A DNA stretch of 64,000 nucleotides from positions 1-64,000 of the forward strand of contig CACIRJ010000002.1 in the NCBI GenBank assembly GCA_902588975.1, written 5' to 3'. This DNA comes from an uncultured Pelagibacteraceae bacterium (lineage in GTDB: Bacteria; Pseudomonadota; Alphaproteobacteria; Pelagibacterales; Pelagibacteraceae). The notes under the pieces were generated by a model, which was given only the letters and a program-made list of their open reading frames with translations, was not told the DNA's origin and did not search any database. Made by a program: the position numbers and the translations under genes. This document shows positions 1 through 9,587 of the stretch, piece by piece; the stretch's first letter is position 1; the number at the start of each line of letters is the position of its first letter.

Positions 1-15
1 TGTATAAAAATTGTC

Positions 16-46
16 CCTTCCCTTTTTTATAACAAAAAGGGGAAGG
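16..46 (-). terminator. Strong hairpin, possible terminator of the manC-DMT transcript
   Basis: A 13-bp stem (12 Watson-Crick pairs and one G-T) is formed by 16-28 and 34-46 around the 5-base loop ATAAC. It is unusually GC-rich for this region. Read on the minus strand the hairpin is followed by GGACAATTTTTATA, a weak U tract, so it could end the minus-strand transcript carrying the permease gene, whose stop lies about 120 bases upstream. On the plus strand no T run follows. The other possibility is a structured RNA end belonging to a gene left of the window. Confidence 0.5.
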
Positions 47-79
47 TAGTTAATCAACAAAATTTTAAACAAAGAGGAA

Positions 80-133
80 ATGAAGATGTTTTATTATTTA
101 AAATTTTTGTTAATTATTTTTAATAAACTTTAA
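80..133 (+). CDS. Possible 17-codon hydrophobic small ORF
   Basis: ATG-AAG-ATG is preceded by a good Shine-Dalgarno-like AGAGGA and opens a 17-codon frame reading MKMFYYLKFLLIIFNKL, ending in TAA. The peptide is hydrophobic with lysines at both ends, as in tiny membrane peptides. It lies just after the 16-46 hairpin and runs antisense to the 3' region of the permease transcript. In DNA this AT-rich such a frame can arise by chance, so the ribosome-binding site is the only real support. Confidence 0.15.
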   Translation: MKMFYYLKFLLIIFNKL

Positions 134-166
134 TGACAAAAATATTTATAGATTGTTACAATTTAA

Positions 167-1006
167 TTAAAATAATTTAATCCCAATCACACCTATTAAA
201 ATAAATAAAATTGATATGATTTTTTTTAAATTGATACTTTCTTTTAATAAAAAATATCCAATAAATATTGATAATAAAATACTTGTTTCTCTTAAGGATG
301 TAACAACAGGTATTGGAGCTTTTGTAAATGCCCACACAGCCAAGGCATAACTAGCATATGATAATGTTACACCGTAAAAAAATATCATTTTACCGTCTCT
401 ATAAACCCTCTTAATAATATCTTTTTGTCCTCTTAAACTAAGAATAAATGGGAAAATCATAGCGTTTAAGATGAAAGACCAGCTGACAAAAGATATTGCA
501 GAATTACTCACTCTTGCACCATATCCGTCGATAAGTGAGTATGAGCCAATAAATAAACCTGTAATAAAAGAAAATTTAATTACATTTAAACTACTGTTTT
601 TATAATCAGAAATACCAAGAAAAAAAATTCCAAAACATATTAAAAAAATAGAGATCAAAATAAACTTATTTAAAACAACGCCTAAAAATAAAATTGAAAC
701 TACAGTTACAAATAAAGGCCCCGTACCTCTTGCTATGGGGTAGACTTTTGTCAAATCTCCGATTTCATATGATTTAAGCAAGAACCATTGATAGCCAATG
801 TGAACAACAATACTTGCGAAGATATAAGGTATACTTTCTATTGAGGGTGCGGGTAACAAGATGATTGCAACAATTGAAAAAGGTATATGACCTAAAATTA
901 TACCTGCTAGAGCAACTGCTTTATCCGAGTGTTTTTTGACCATGCCATTCCAAGTGGCATGAAGTAGTGCTGCCAATAGAACGACAGAAAATACTAATGT
1001 ATCCAT
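167..1006 (-). CDS. EamA/DMT-family permease (drug/metabolite transporter superfamily)
   Basis: A 279-residue integral membrane protein made almost entirely of hydrophobic segments, about ten predicted helices in two repeated halves, as expected of EamA-type 10-TMS exporters. Recognisable pieces are the N-terminal HATWNGMVKK, where DMT proteins often have a helix-1 HAxWN-like motif, YPIARGTGPLFV in the first half, and PVVTSLRETSILLSIFIGYFLLKE in the second EamA repeat. The length is normal for the family. The substrate cannot be told from sequence; relatives export amino acids, nucleotide-sugar-like compounds or other small metabolites. The ATG is intact and lies 8 bases after the manC stop, so the two genes are probably cotranscribed. 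Confidence 0.8.
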   Translation of the reverse strand: MDTLVFSVVLLAALLHATWNGMVKKHSDKAVALAGIILGHIPFSIVAIILLPAPSIESIPYIFASIVVHIGYQWFLLKSYEIGDLTKVYPIARGTGPLFVTVVSILFLGVVLNKFILISIFLICFGIFFLGISDYKNSSLNVIKFSFITGLFIGSYSLIDGYGARVSNSAISFVSWSFILNAMIFPFILSLRGQKDIIKRVYRDGKMIFFYGVTLSYASYALAVWAFTKAPIPVVTSLRETSILLSIFIGYFLLKESINLKKIISILFILIGVIGIKLF

Positions 1007-1014
1007 AAAGAGTA

Positions 1015-2218
1015 TTAATTCACTCTACCGTAAATATCTTGATATCTAACTATATCTGTCTCTTTTAAAATAGGTCCAGTTTGTATTTCAATAATTTTTA
1101 CTTTTTTCTCAAATTTGTTTTCTATTCGATGAATTGCCTCTCTTGGTATGAATATTTTTTCGCCTGGTTTTTTAAAGAAATTTTTCTTATTTAATGTAAT
1201 TAAAGGTTTTCCATCAGTAATAGTCCAATATTCAGATCGATGAAAATGTTTTTGTAAGCTTAATTTAGAGTTAGGATTAACTACTAATTCCTTTACTAGA
1301 AAGTTTTTACCCTCGTATAGGTTTGTATATCTTCCCCATGGTCTATGAAAAACATTTTTTTTCTTAAAGTATTTATTTTTATTTTTTTTATATATTTTTG
1401 ATATTTCAAACCAATTACCAAGATCTGACCACTGAATACTAAGTTTTATTGCATTTATATCTTTTGATTTTTCAAGAATTGCATAATCAAAAGAAATTTC
1501 CTTACATTTATCAAAGAATTTTTTATTCAAAAAATATGTATTATTTCTAATCTTTGATTTTTCCAAAGATTTTAGACATGCTTTATAAATACTAGTCTGA
1601 TATTTTATAAAGTTATTAATTATTGATGATTTTTTTAAGTAAAACATACCAGAGTTCCAATAACCTCCAGATTTAATTATCTTTTTGGCTTTTTTGCTCT
1701 GTTGGTTTTTCAATAAATTTAGTTACTTTATTTAATTTATTTATACTTTTTGTTTTAAGATATCCGTACTCATTAGATGGTCTTGTAGGTTTAATCCCAA
1801 ATATAAATATATTTTCATCACTTAAATTTTTAACATTATTTTTTAATGATCTTGTTAAAATACTTGGATTTTCAATTAAATGATCTGAAGTAAAAAACAT
1901 TATTGGTTGATCAGTTGGAATATCTTTAACTAAAGCACTTACTAAGATAGCTGGTGCTGTGTTTTTTTTTGCTGGTTCTAATATTATTTTATATTTTTTT
2001 ATTTTAGATTTTTTCAATGTTTTCTTAACATCTTTTAAATATTTAAGATTTGTACTGATAATTGGAAAATCGTAAGAGTTATTATTTATTCGCTCAAAAG
2101 CTTTTTGTAATAAACTCCAACCACCAAAATCAATAAATTGTTTTGCTTGAGTATTTTTTAAATTGGGCCAAAGTCGTGTTCCTGCACCACCACAAAGTAT
2201 TACAGGTCTAATTTTCAT
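1015..2218 (-). pseudogene. manC: Mannose-1-phosphate guanylyltransferase / mannose-6-phosphate isomerase, frameshifted
   Basis: Two ORF-track entries in different frames form one protein. The upstream part has the nucleotidyltransferase start RPVILCGGAGTRLWP and runs to FIEKPTEQK. The downstream part continues with AKKIIKSGGYWNSGMFYL, and its C-terminus has the type II phosphomannose-isomerase cupin (RPWGRY, LQKHFHRSEYW, IHRIEN, DIVRYQDIYGR). They join at an A6 run (1690-1695 on the plus strand). Removing one A restores a single 400-codon frame, somewhat shorter than the usual ~470 residues. The product would make GDP-mannose for surface polysaccharide. The likely start is the ATG at 2218, overlapping the ilvD stop as TGATG; the ORF track used an earlier TTG. 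It may be a true pseudogene, a base-call or assembly error, or a gene rescued by slippage. Confidence 0.8.
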
Positions 2219-3936
2219 CAAATATCTGCGTAAGTTTTAACCTCGTTTTTACCACCTGGATGTGTAGGTGCACCTAAATAAGCTGGACCTACTGTTTGAG
2301 CATATTTCCAAAGAGTTCCGTTTCCAAAGTTCATTTTTCTTTGTTTCCATTTCTTTTTTCTCAAACTAAGCTCTTTTTTACTTAATCTAACGTTAATAGT
2401 CCCCTTTTTTGCATCTATATCAATTATATCTCCGTTCTTTAAAAGGGCTATTGGACCGCCTATAGAGGCCTCAGGACCCACATGACCGATACAGAAGCCT
2501 CTGGTAGCCCCAGAGAACCTTCCGTCTGTTATAAGGGCTACTTTCTCCCCTTTTCCTTGACCATAAATTGCAGCTGTTGTCTGCAACATTTCTCTCATTC
2601 CAGGACCACCTTTTGGACCTTCGTATCTAATTATAATTATATCACCGTCTTTGTATTTTCTTTCTTTTACAGCTTTGTAAGCTTTTTCTTCAGAGTCAAA
2701 ACATCTTGCTCTTCCAGTAAATTGTAATTTTTTCAAACCTGCAATTTTAACAATTCCACCTTCTGGAGCTAAATTACCTCTTAATCCAACAACTCCACCA
2801 GTTGGTGTAATTGGGTTTTTATAACTTCTCATTACTTTTTGTTTTGGATTAAATTTCACATTTTTTAAATTCTCTTTCATTGTCTTTCCTGTAACGGTCA
2901 TACAATCACCATGAATATATCCACCATCGTAAAGAGTTTTTAAAAGCATTGGAACTCCACCTGCTTCCCACATATCTTTTGCAACGTATTTTCCACCAGG
3001 TTTTAAATCAGCAAGATAAGGAGTTCTTTTAAAAATTTTTGCAACATCCATTAAATCAAATTTAATTCCAATTTCATTTGCAATAGCTGGTAAGTGTAAA
3101 CCTGCATTAGTAGATCCTCCTGTTGCAGCAACAACTGTAGCAGCATTTTCTAATGCTTTTCTTGTAACAATATCTCTTGGTCTGATATTTTTTTCTAAAA
3201 GTTTCATTACAGCTTTACCACTGTTAATCGCATACTTATGTCTTTCTTTATAAGGAGCAGGTGTTCCTGCTGAATATGGTAGGGCTAATCCAATTGCTTC
3301 TGAAACACATGCCATTGTATTTGCAGTAAATTGACCACCACATGCACCTGCACTTGGGCAAGCTTTTAATTCTAATTTTCTGAGAGCATGAGCTGTCATT
3401 TTTTTTGATGTATATTTTCCAACACCTTCAAAAACATCAACGACAGTTACATCCTTACCTTCAAATCTGCCTGGAAGTATTGAACCTCCATAAATAAATA
3501 CACTAGGAATATTTAATCTCACCATAGACATCATTAGACCTGGTAAAGATTTATCACAGCCAGCTAAACCAACTAAAGCATCATAACAATGACCTCTTAC
3601 AGTTAATTCAGTAGAGTCTGCAATTACATCTCTTGAAATCAGTGAAGATTTCATTCCTTCATGACCCATAGCGATACCATCAGTAACAGTTATTGTACAA
3701 AATTCTCTAGGAGTTCCTCCTGATGCATTTACACCTTGTTTTACAAATTGAGCTTGTTTCATTAAATTAATGTTGCATGGTGCAGCCTCATTCCACGTTG
3801 AAACAACACCAACAAAAGGTTTTGCTACATCTTTTTCCGTTAAATCCATTGCATAATAAAAGGATCTTTGTGGTGCTCTATCAGCACCTACAGTTGTATA
3901 TCTGCTTGGTAGTTTTTTTTTATTAAATTTCCGCAT
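2218..3936 (-). CDS. ilvD: Dihydroxy-acid dehydratase
   Basis: IlvD dehydrates 2,3-dihydroxy-isovalerate and 2,3-dihydroxy-3-methylvalerate in valine, isoleucine and leucine synthesis. At 572 residues it is full length. The three cluster cysteines are visible: C54 in EAAPCN, C127 in GCDKSLPG and C199 in [14 protein letters not shown]. The C-terminal family signature [19 protein letters not shown] is also present. The gene starts on an ATG overlapping the valS stop (TAATG), and its own stop overlaps the manC start, so a valS-ilvD-manC-permease transcript is likely. No other ilv gene is nearby. Confidence 0.97.
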   Translation of the reverse strand: MRKFNKKKLPSRYTTVGADRAPQRSFYYAMDLTEKDVAKPFVGVVSTWNEAAPCNINLMKQAQFVKQGVNASGGTPREFCTITVTDGIAMGHEGMKSSLISRDVIADSTELTVRGHCYDALVGLAGCDKSLPGLMMSMVRLNIPSVFIYGGSILPGRFEGKDVTVVDVFEGVGKYTSKKMTAHALRKLELKACPSAGACGGQFTANTMACVSEAIGLALPYSAGTPAPYKERHKYAINSGKAVMKLLEKNIRPRDIVTRKALENAATVVAATGGSTNAGLHLPAIANEIGIKFDLMDVAKIFKRTPYLADLKPGGKYVAKDMWEAGGVPMLLKTLYDGGYIHGDCMTVTGKTMKENLKNVKFNPKQKVMRSYKNPITPTGGVVGLRGNLAPEGGIVKIAGLKKLQFTGRARCFDSEEKAYKAVKERKYKDGDIIIIRYEGPKGGPGMREMLQTTAAIYGQGKGEKVALITDGRFSGATRGFCIGHVGPEASIGGPIALLKNGDIIDIDAKKGTINVRLSKKELSLRKKKWKQRKMNFGNGTLWKYAQTVGPAYLGAPTHPGGKNEVKTYADI

Positions 3937-6563
3937 TATAGACTTTCTAAAGTATAATTTAATTTATTAACATCTTTTTCTAAATTAATAAAGTTAGACT
4001 TTTCTTGCTCAACAATATCATTTGGAGCTCTTTCAATAAAACTTTTATTATTTAGCCTTGTATTAATTTTTTCCATTTCTTTTTCAATTTTATTCTTTTT
4101 ATTTAGGAGTGTTTCTTTAATTTTTGACAAATCTACATCTTCATCAAAGTAAATTTTAAATATTTCACCTTTAATGACCAAGTTTGCTGAAGGTTTTTTA
4201 ATATCTTCAGTTACAAATTCATTAATTCTGCCAATTTTTTTTAATGTATTAGTGTTATTTTCAATAAATTTCTTAATTTCAGGATTTATTTTGTTCACTA
4301 GGATTTTAACAAATGATCCAGGGCTTATTTCTATTTCATTTTTAAAAGACCTTATAGATGAGACAAATTCTATTATTTCATTTACTTCATCAGAGTCTTT
4401 ATCTTTATTGGAGCTGGCTTCAGACCAGTTTTTTAACATAAGAAAATCATTTCCATCTTTATCCAATTTATTTTTCAACCATATTTCCTCGGTTAAAAAT
4501 GGAATGAATGGATGCAAAATAACTAGAATTTGAGTAAATATGAAACTAGCTACATTTCTTGTTTCTTCTATATTTTCATTATTCTCTGAGTAAAAGACAG
4601 TTTTAGATAACTCTAAATACCAATCACAGAACGAATGCCATACAAATTGATATGCAATTCTTGCCGCCTCATCAAATCGATAACTATCTATTGATTTTTT
4701 GATCTTTTCATTAGTGTTAGTGAATTCAACAAAAATCCATTTATTAATATTTAGTTTTAAATCATTAGGCGTTTCTATATTTTCAAATTTACAATCATTT
4801 TGAATTAGAAAATTGTTAGCGTTCCATATTTTATTTAAAAAATTTCTATAACCTTTAACTCTATCCTCTGATAATTTTACGTCTCGTCCAGGAGATGCCA
4901 TTGACAAAAGTGTAAATCTTAAAGCATCAGCACTATATTTTTCTATTAATTCTAATGGATCAATTACATTGCCTTTTGACTTTGACATTTTTTGACCTTT
5001 TTCATCTCTAACTAATGCATGAACATAAATATTTTTAAAAGGTTCTTTGTTTTGAAATTCCATTCCAAACATAATCATTCTTGCAACCCAAAAGAAAATG
5101 ATATCAAATCCTGTTACCAATACTGAAGTTGGATAAAATTTTTCTAAATATTCATTTTTTTCTGGCCATCCTAATGTTGCAAAAGGCCATAGACCAGATG
5201 AAAACCATGTATCAAGAACATCTGGATCTCTAATTAATTCAACATCTTTTTTATAGTGTTCTTTAGCTAATTTATGTGCCCCTTCTTCTGTTTCATCTAC
5301 AAATATTTCCCCATCAGGACCATACCATGCAGGTATTTGATGTCCCCACCAAAGCTGCCTAGAGATACACCAAGGTTCTATATTATCCATCCATTGAAAA
5401 TATGTTTTTGTCCAATTAACAGGAAAAAAATTGGTTGTTTTATTATTTACTATTTCTTTTGCTTTTATTGAAAGTTTCTTGGCATCTGCAAACCACTGTT
5501 CTGTTAAATAAGGTTCAATTATAGAATTAGATCTATCACCATAAGGAACTTTATTTTTAATTTTTTCTTCTTTAACAAATAAGTTTTTATCAGAAAGTTC
5601 TTTTAAAATTCTTTTTCTTGCTTCAAACCTATCAAGTCCAATATAATTATCAGGAGCATTTTCATTAATTTTTCCATCAGGAGTAAAAACATTTATGACT
5701 TCTAAATTATTTCTCTCCCCCACTTCATAATCATTGAAATCATGTGCTGGCGTAATTTTAACAGCTCCAGTACCTTGTTCAGGATCTGCATAATCATCTT
5801 CAATAATTTTTATTTTTCTATCAACAATTGGAACTATTACATTTTTATTTACTAATGATTTAAATCTTTCATCTGAGGGATTAACTGCAACTGCTGTATC
5901 TCCTAGCATGGTTTCTGGTCTAGTAGTTGCAATTGTTATAAATTTATCTGTCCCTTCTATTGGATAATTGATGTGGTATAACTTTGAATTAACCTCTCTT
6001 TGGTCTACTTCTAAATCTGATATTGCTGTTTTTAATACAGTGTCCCAATTTACTAATTTTTTTGATTTGTAAATTAATCCATTTTTGTACATTTCAACAA
6101 AAACTTTTAATACAGATTTTGATAGATTATCGTCCATCGTAAAGGCATTTCTAGACCAGTCACATGAACATCCTAATTTTTTTAATTGATTAATTATTAT
6201 GTCACCATATTGACCTTTCCATTCCCAAACTTTTTCGATGAATTTTTCTCTACCTAAATCATTTTTATCTATACCTTCAGATTTAAGTTTTTTTTCCACT
6301 AATGCCTGTGTAGCAATACCAGCATGGTCAGTTCCAGGTTGCCATAAAGTCTCAAAATTATTCATTCGATGATAACGAGTTAACAGGTCTTGAATAGAAT
6401 TATTTAATGCGTGACCCATATGAAGACTACCAGTTACATTTGGTGGCGGGATAACTATAGAAAATTGTTTTTTGTTGGATTTTGGTTTAAATAAATTTTT
6501 TTCTTCCCAATAAGAATAAATCTTATTTTCAACATTTTCGTGAATATATTTGTCTGAACTCAT
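3936..6563 (-). CDS. valS: Valyl-tRNA synthetase
   Basis: A class I aminoacyl-tRNA synthetase of 875 residues, normal for bacterial ValRS. The HIGH-type motif is HMGH at residues 48-51 inside [16 protein letters not shown], and the KMSKS loop appears as [11 protein letters not shown]. The CP1 editing domain contains [18 protein letters not shown] lysine-rich C-terminal coiled coil ends the protein, as in other ValRS enzymes. It is the first gene of a minus-strand run and is divergent from tRNA-Cys; the 115-bp spacer between them must hold both promoters. Confidence 0.98.
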   Translation of the reverse strand: MSSDKYIHENVENKIYSYWEEKNLFKPKSNKKQFSIVIPPPNVTGSLHMGHALNNSIQDLLTRYHRMNNFETLWQPGTDHAGIATQALVEKKLKSEGIDKNDLGREKFIEKVWEWKGQYGDIIINQLKKLGCSCDWSRNAFTMDDNLSKSVLKVFVEMYKNGLIYKSKKLVNWDTVLKTAISDLEVDQREVNSKLYHINYPIEGTDKFITIATTRPETMLGDTAVAVNPSDERFKSLVNKNVIVPIVDRKIKIIEDDYADPEQGTGAVKITPAHDFNDYEVGERNNLEVINVFTPDGKINENAPDNYIGLDRFEARKRILKELSDKNLFVKEEKIKNKVPYGDRSNSIIEPYLTEQWFADAKKLSIKAKEIVNNKTTNFFPVNWTKTYFQWMDNIEPWCISRQLWWGHQIPAWYGPDGEIFVDETEEGAHKLAKEHYKKDVELIRDPDVLDTWFSSGLWPFATLGWPEKNEYLEKFYPTSVLVTGFDIIFFWVARMIMFGMEFQNKEPFKNIYVHALVRDEKGQKMSKSKGNVIDPLELIEKYSADALRFTLLSMASPGRDVKLSEDRVKGYRNFLNKIWNANNFLIQNDCKFENIETPNDLKLNINKWIFVEFTNTNEKIKKSIDSYRFDEAARIAYQFVWHSFCDWYLELSKTVFYSENNENIEETRNVASFIFTQILVILHPFIPFLTEEIWLKNKLDKDGNDFLMLKNWSEASSNKDKDSDEVNEIIEFVSSIRSFKNEIEISPGSFVKILVNKINPEIKKFIENNTNTLKKIGRINEFVTEDIKKPSANLVIKGEIFKIYFDEDVDLSKIKETLLNKKNKIEKEMEKINTRLNNKSFIERAPNDIVEQEKSNFINLEKDVNKLNYTLESL

Positions 6564-6678
6564 GGATAATTATTTTATAAATTAATCATATCAATAAACA
6601 ACAATGAAATTATCCGTTAAATTTATAGACTAAATTATAAAATTAATTATATATGTCCTCATTGAATATTTAATTCAT

Positions 6679-6752
6679 GGCAACGTGGCGGAATGGTTAC
6701 GCAGAGGATTGCAAATCCTTGTATCCCGGTTCGATTCCGGGCGTTGCCTCCA
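6679..6752 (+). tRNA. tRNA-Cys (GCA)
   Basis: A full cloverleaf with acceptor stem GGCAACG/CGTTGCC and an anticodon arm whose 7-base loop carries GCA. The T arm is CCCGG-TTCGATT-CCGGG, and the 3' end CCA is encoded. It lies in a GC-rich island in the spacer between valS and tRNA-Asn. Confidence 0.97.
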
Positions 6753-6805
6753 CAATTTATTTTTGTTGAGATAATATGAAAAAAAAGTAAGTTGTGATTT
6801 TACAT

Positions 6806-6881
6806 TCCTCGGTAGCTCAGTTGGTAGAGCAGTTGACTGTTAATCAATTGGTCGCAGGTTCGAGTCCTGCCCGAGGAGCCA
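6806..6881 (+). tRNA. tRNA-Asn (GTT)
   Basis: A full cloverleaf of 76 bases with acceptor stem TCCTCGG/CCGAGGA, D arm GCTCAGTTGGTAGAGC, anticodon GTT within the loop CTGTTAA, T-loop TTCGAGT and an encoded CCA. It follows tRNA-Cys by 53 bases on the same strand, so the two are probably cotranscribed. It ends 12 bases before the stop of the convergent XRE gene. Confidence 0.97.
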
Positions 6882-6893
6882 ATTTAAAATTTG

Positions 6894-7265
6894 TTATCCT
6901 GTTTTTGAAATATTTACCTGGTTGATCTGTATGTTTTTACTAAACTTAATTTTTTGATCTTGAGTAAGTTCAGAATAAACTTTAACTAAAAAATTATAGT
7001 TAACATTCATATGACCTTCTTTAGATTTTTCTAAATTTATCAAATATTCTGAAAAATCTTCAAAAAAATAGTTTATTGGTACTTTAAGATAGTTAGATAG
7101 TTGTAGTAATCTAATCGAACTTACACCATTTGTTCCTTTTTCATATTTTTGTATTTGTTGAAATGTAACATTTATTGCTTTTGCGACTTTAGTTTGAGTT
7201 AAACCTAAAGCCAAACGTCTAAGTTTTAATTTATTACCTAGATGTTTATTGAAATTTTCTTCCAT
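6894..7265 (-). CDS. XRE-family helix-turn-helix transcriptional regulator
   Basis: A 123-residue protein with an N-terminal Cro/C1-type HTH at about residues 8-65 (LRRLALGLTQTKVAKAINVTFQQIQKYEKGTNGVS). The C-terminal half is of unknown function and has no recognisable sensor. Small stand-alone XRE regulators of this kind are common in Alphaproteobacteria. The ORF-track start is a TTG; the ATG at 7265, giving MEENFNKHLG and preceded by AAAGAGGGG, is preferred. It sits between the tRNAs and the downstream end of the aap operon, with its own 145-bp upstream spacer. Its targets cannot be told from sequence. Confidence 0.85.
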   Translation of the reverse strand: MEENFNKHLGNKLKLRRLALGLTQTKVAKAINVTFQQIQKYEKGTNGVSSIRLLQLSNYLKVPINYFFEDFSEYLINLEKSKEGHMNVNYNFLVKVYSELTQDQKIKFSKNIQINQVNISKTG

Positions 7266-7410
7266 CAAAGACCCCTCTTTAATTAAAAATAATAAGTTTA
7301 GTTAATAGAAATCAAAAAGTTATTTCAAGTAAAATAATTTTAAAAAGAATAATAATTTTTAAGATTTTATAAAGCTGTCAAGCGACTTTTTAGCAATTTA
7401 GTTATAATTT

Positions 7411-8145
7411 TTATAATATTTGGCTCAAAAAAAGCTTTGTTCTGTCGCTTTTTGGGTTAGCAAAAAACTCTTTTGTTTCTGCCTGTTCTACAATCATACC
7501 TTCATCCATAAAAATAACTTCATCTGCAACTTCTTTTGCAAACCCCATTTCGTGTGTTACGACAATCATAGTCATACCAGCCTTAGCTAAATTAACCATT
7601 GCATCTAAAACTTCTTTAATCATTTCTGGATCTAATGCAGATGTTGGTTCATCAAAAAGCATTATTTTTGGCTCCATACATAACGCTCTTGCTATTGCGC
7701 ATCTTTGTTGTTGACCACCAGAAAGTTGGCCAGGATATTTGTATGCTTGATCAGCAATTTGAACTTTTTCTAAATGTTTTAAAGCTAATGCTTCAGCATC
7801 TTTTTTGGGCATTTTTTTTACCCATATAGGTGCTAACGTGCAATTATCTAATATTGATAAATGAGGAAATAAATTAAACTGTTGAAATACCATTCCAACC
7901 TCAGCTCTTATTTGTTCTATATTTTTTGTCTCTTCGGTTAATTCAGTGCCATCAACTACAATTGACCCTTCTTGGTGTTCTTCAAGTCTATTAATACATC
8001 TAATTAATGTCGATTTACCTGAACCAGAGGGACCACAAACAACAATTTTTTTGTTTTTTTCAACGTCTAAATTAATGTTTTTTAAGACTTGGAAATCTCC
8101 AAACCATTTATTCATTTCTTTTATTTGAATTATTTTATCTGACAT
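7411..8145 (-). CDS. aapP: General/acidic amino-acid ABC transporter, ATP-binding subunit
   Basis: A 244-residue polar amino-acid transport ATPase. Walker A is GPSGSGKST (38-46), the Q-loop lies in [15 protein letters not shown], the signature is LSGGQQQR, Walker B is [14 protein letters not shown], and the switch histidine is in VVTHEM. Two copies would drive the AapQ/AapM permease at the inner membrane. It is the last gene of aapJQMP, and its ATG abuts the aapM stop. Homologues in SAR11 genomes are often annotated YhdZ. Confidence 0.95.
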   Translation of the reverse strand: MSDKIIQIKEMNKWFGDFQVLKNINLDVEKNKKIVVCGPSGSGKSTLIRCINRLEEHQEGSIVVDGTELTEETKNIEQIRAEVGMVFQQFNLFPHLSILDNCTLAPIWVKKMPKKDAEALALKHLEKVQIADQAYKYPGQLSGGQQQRCAIARALCMEPKIMLFDEPTSALDPEMIKEVLDAMVNLAKAGMTMIVVTHEMGFAKEVADEVIFMDEGMIVEQAETKEFFANPKSDRTKLFLSQIL

Positions 8146-9587
8146 TATCTCTCAGTTTTATATTTTTGCTCTAAATTATAACTATATTTACTCATTGCAT
8201 AGCAAATAATAAAAAATACTATTGATGCAAATACATATCCTTCCATTGCAAAACCTAACCATTCAGGATTTGTTTTTGCTAAATTAAGCATTCCAACAAT
8301 TTCCAACAGTCCTACAACAAAAATTAGAGGTGTATCTTTTACAAGTGCCAAGAAAGTATTTGCTATACCTGGAATTACTAATTTAAGGGCTTGTGGCAAA
8401 ATCACAAATATATGCATTTTCCAGTAACCCATTCCTAAAGATTTTGCAGCATCATATTGTCCTCTAGGTAAAGCCTGTAAACCACCTCGAATTACCTCTG
8501 CTACATATGCGGCTTCAAATAATGATATTGCAATTATAACTCTTACTAGTTTGTCGATAAACATATCCTCTGGTAGAAACATCGGAAACATTACTGATGA
8601 CATAAATAAAACTGTGATTAAAGGTACCCCTCTCCAAAATTCTATAAATCCTATAGAAATATATTTAATTATAGGTAAATCAGATCTTCTACCTAAAGAT
8701 AAGAATAAACCTATTGGAAAACAGAATATTAAACAAAAAAATGAAACTATAAAAGTTAACGATAATCCGCCCCAAGCTCCTGTTTCAACCCATTCGAAGG
8801 CTTGTATCTTTCCTAATTCAATTAGTTCTTCATAAAAAAATATATATTTCAATAATATATAAATCGTGATCGGTATTATTAAAAAATAATACATTTTAAA
8901 TTTTGAAGGGATAAAGAAACCTATTATAATAGAGATCACTGCTGCAATAATTCCATATGAAAAATCAAAAAATATTGGACCACCAGAAATAAAAAAGAAT
9001 ATAAATAAAAAAGCAATAATTGGATAAACAACAACATAATACAATGTTAGATATTTTTTGAATTTTTCTGATGCAAAAAATCCAACTCCACCAAGAAAAG
9101 CAAGGGCAATAAATGATAAATTTATTCTCCACTGTTCTGCATTTGGATACATTCCATACATAAATCTATTAAACCAAATTTTTATATAAGCCCAACATGC
9201 TCCAGATCCAGAACAAGCATCTTTTGAATCACCAGCAAAATTTGCATCAATTATGAACCAACTTAAAAGCGGTGGAATTGATTTTATAACCGCAAAAATA
9301 ATTAATAATGATAAAAGAGCGTTAAATTTATTTGTATTAATATTCTTATTAATAATGTCTAAAAATTTTATACCCGAATATTCAATTCTAATTAAATGCA
9401 AACCAATGAAGCCTATAATAAGAGGTAAAAAATAACTTATTGTTCCCGGTAAAAAGCTAGTCAAATCCAAATTGAAAAAAGAGTTCGAGAATACAATTAA
9501 AATACTAAGAGAAAATAAACTAATACCTGAATACAAATATGCGTATAGATTATTTTTGTCTGGTGATAAAAAATTTAATTTATTCAT
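8145..9587 (-). CDS. aapM: General/acidic amino-acid ABC transporter, permease subunit M
   Basis: A HisM/GlnP-type inner-membrane permease. The C-terminal transport domain carries the ATPase-contact EAA loop ([20 protein letters not shown]), followed by [25 protein letters not shown]. The family marker [12 protein letters not shown] is at about residue 125. At 480 residues it is roughly 90-100 residues longer than the rhizobial AapM length I recall (about 384). Much of the excess is an N-terminal region with two extra hydrophobic segments (about 20-36 and 48-65). It overlaps aapP and aapQ by single bases and should pair with AapQ. Confidence 0.93.
   Translation of the reverse strand: MNKLNFLSPDKNNLYAYLYSGISLFSLSILIVFSNSFFNLDLTSFLPGTISYFLPLIIGFIGLHLIRIEYSGIKFLDIINKNINTNKFNALLSLLIIFAVIKSIPPLLSWFIIDANFAGDSKDACSGSGACWAYIKIWFNRFMYGMYPNAEQWRINLSFIALAFLGGVGFFASEKFKKYLTLYYVVVYPIIAFLFIFFFISGGPIFFDFSYGIIAAVISIIIGFFIPSKFKMYYFLIIPITIYILLKYIFFYEELIELGKIQAFEWVETGAWGGLSLTFIVSFFCLIFCFPIGLFLSLGRRSDLPIIKYISIGFIEFWRGVPLITVLFMSSVMFPMFLPEDMFIDKLVRVIIAISLFEAAYVAEVIRGGLQALPRGQYDAAKSLGMGYWKMHIFVILPQALKLVIPGIANTFLALVKDTPLIFVVGLLEIVGMLNLAKTNPEWLGFAMEGYVFASIVFFIICYAMSKYSYNLEQKYKTER

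Noticed and set aside
1690-1695. Programmed -1 ribosomal frameshift at the A6 run in manC
   Set aside because: Restoring the frame needs a +1 shift or loss of one base; a -1 slip enters the wrong frame, and an A6 tract is shorter than those usually tied to strong slippage.
4174-4533. Plus-strand ORF of 119 codons inside valS
   Set aside because: It lies wholly antisense to well-conserved valS, has no family features and reads like the reverse complement of AT-rich coding DNA.
7338-7416. Terminator at the end of aapP
   Set aside because: Only short A/T stems (TTATAA repeats) and a 3-bp GTC/GAC pair are visible near the stop; they are too weak to call.
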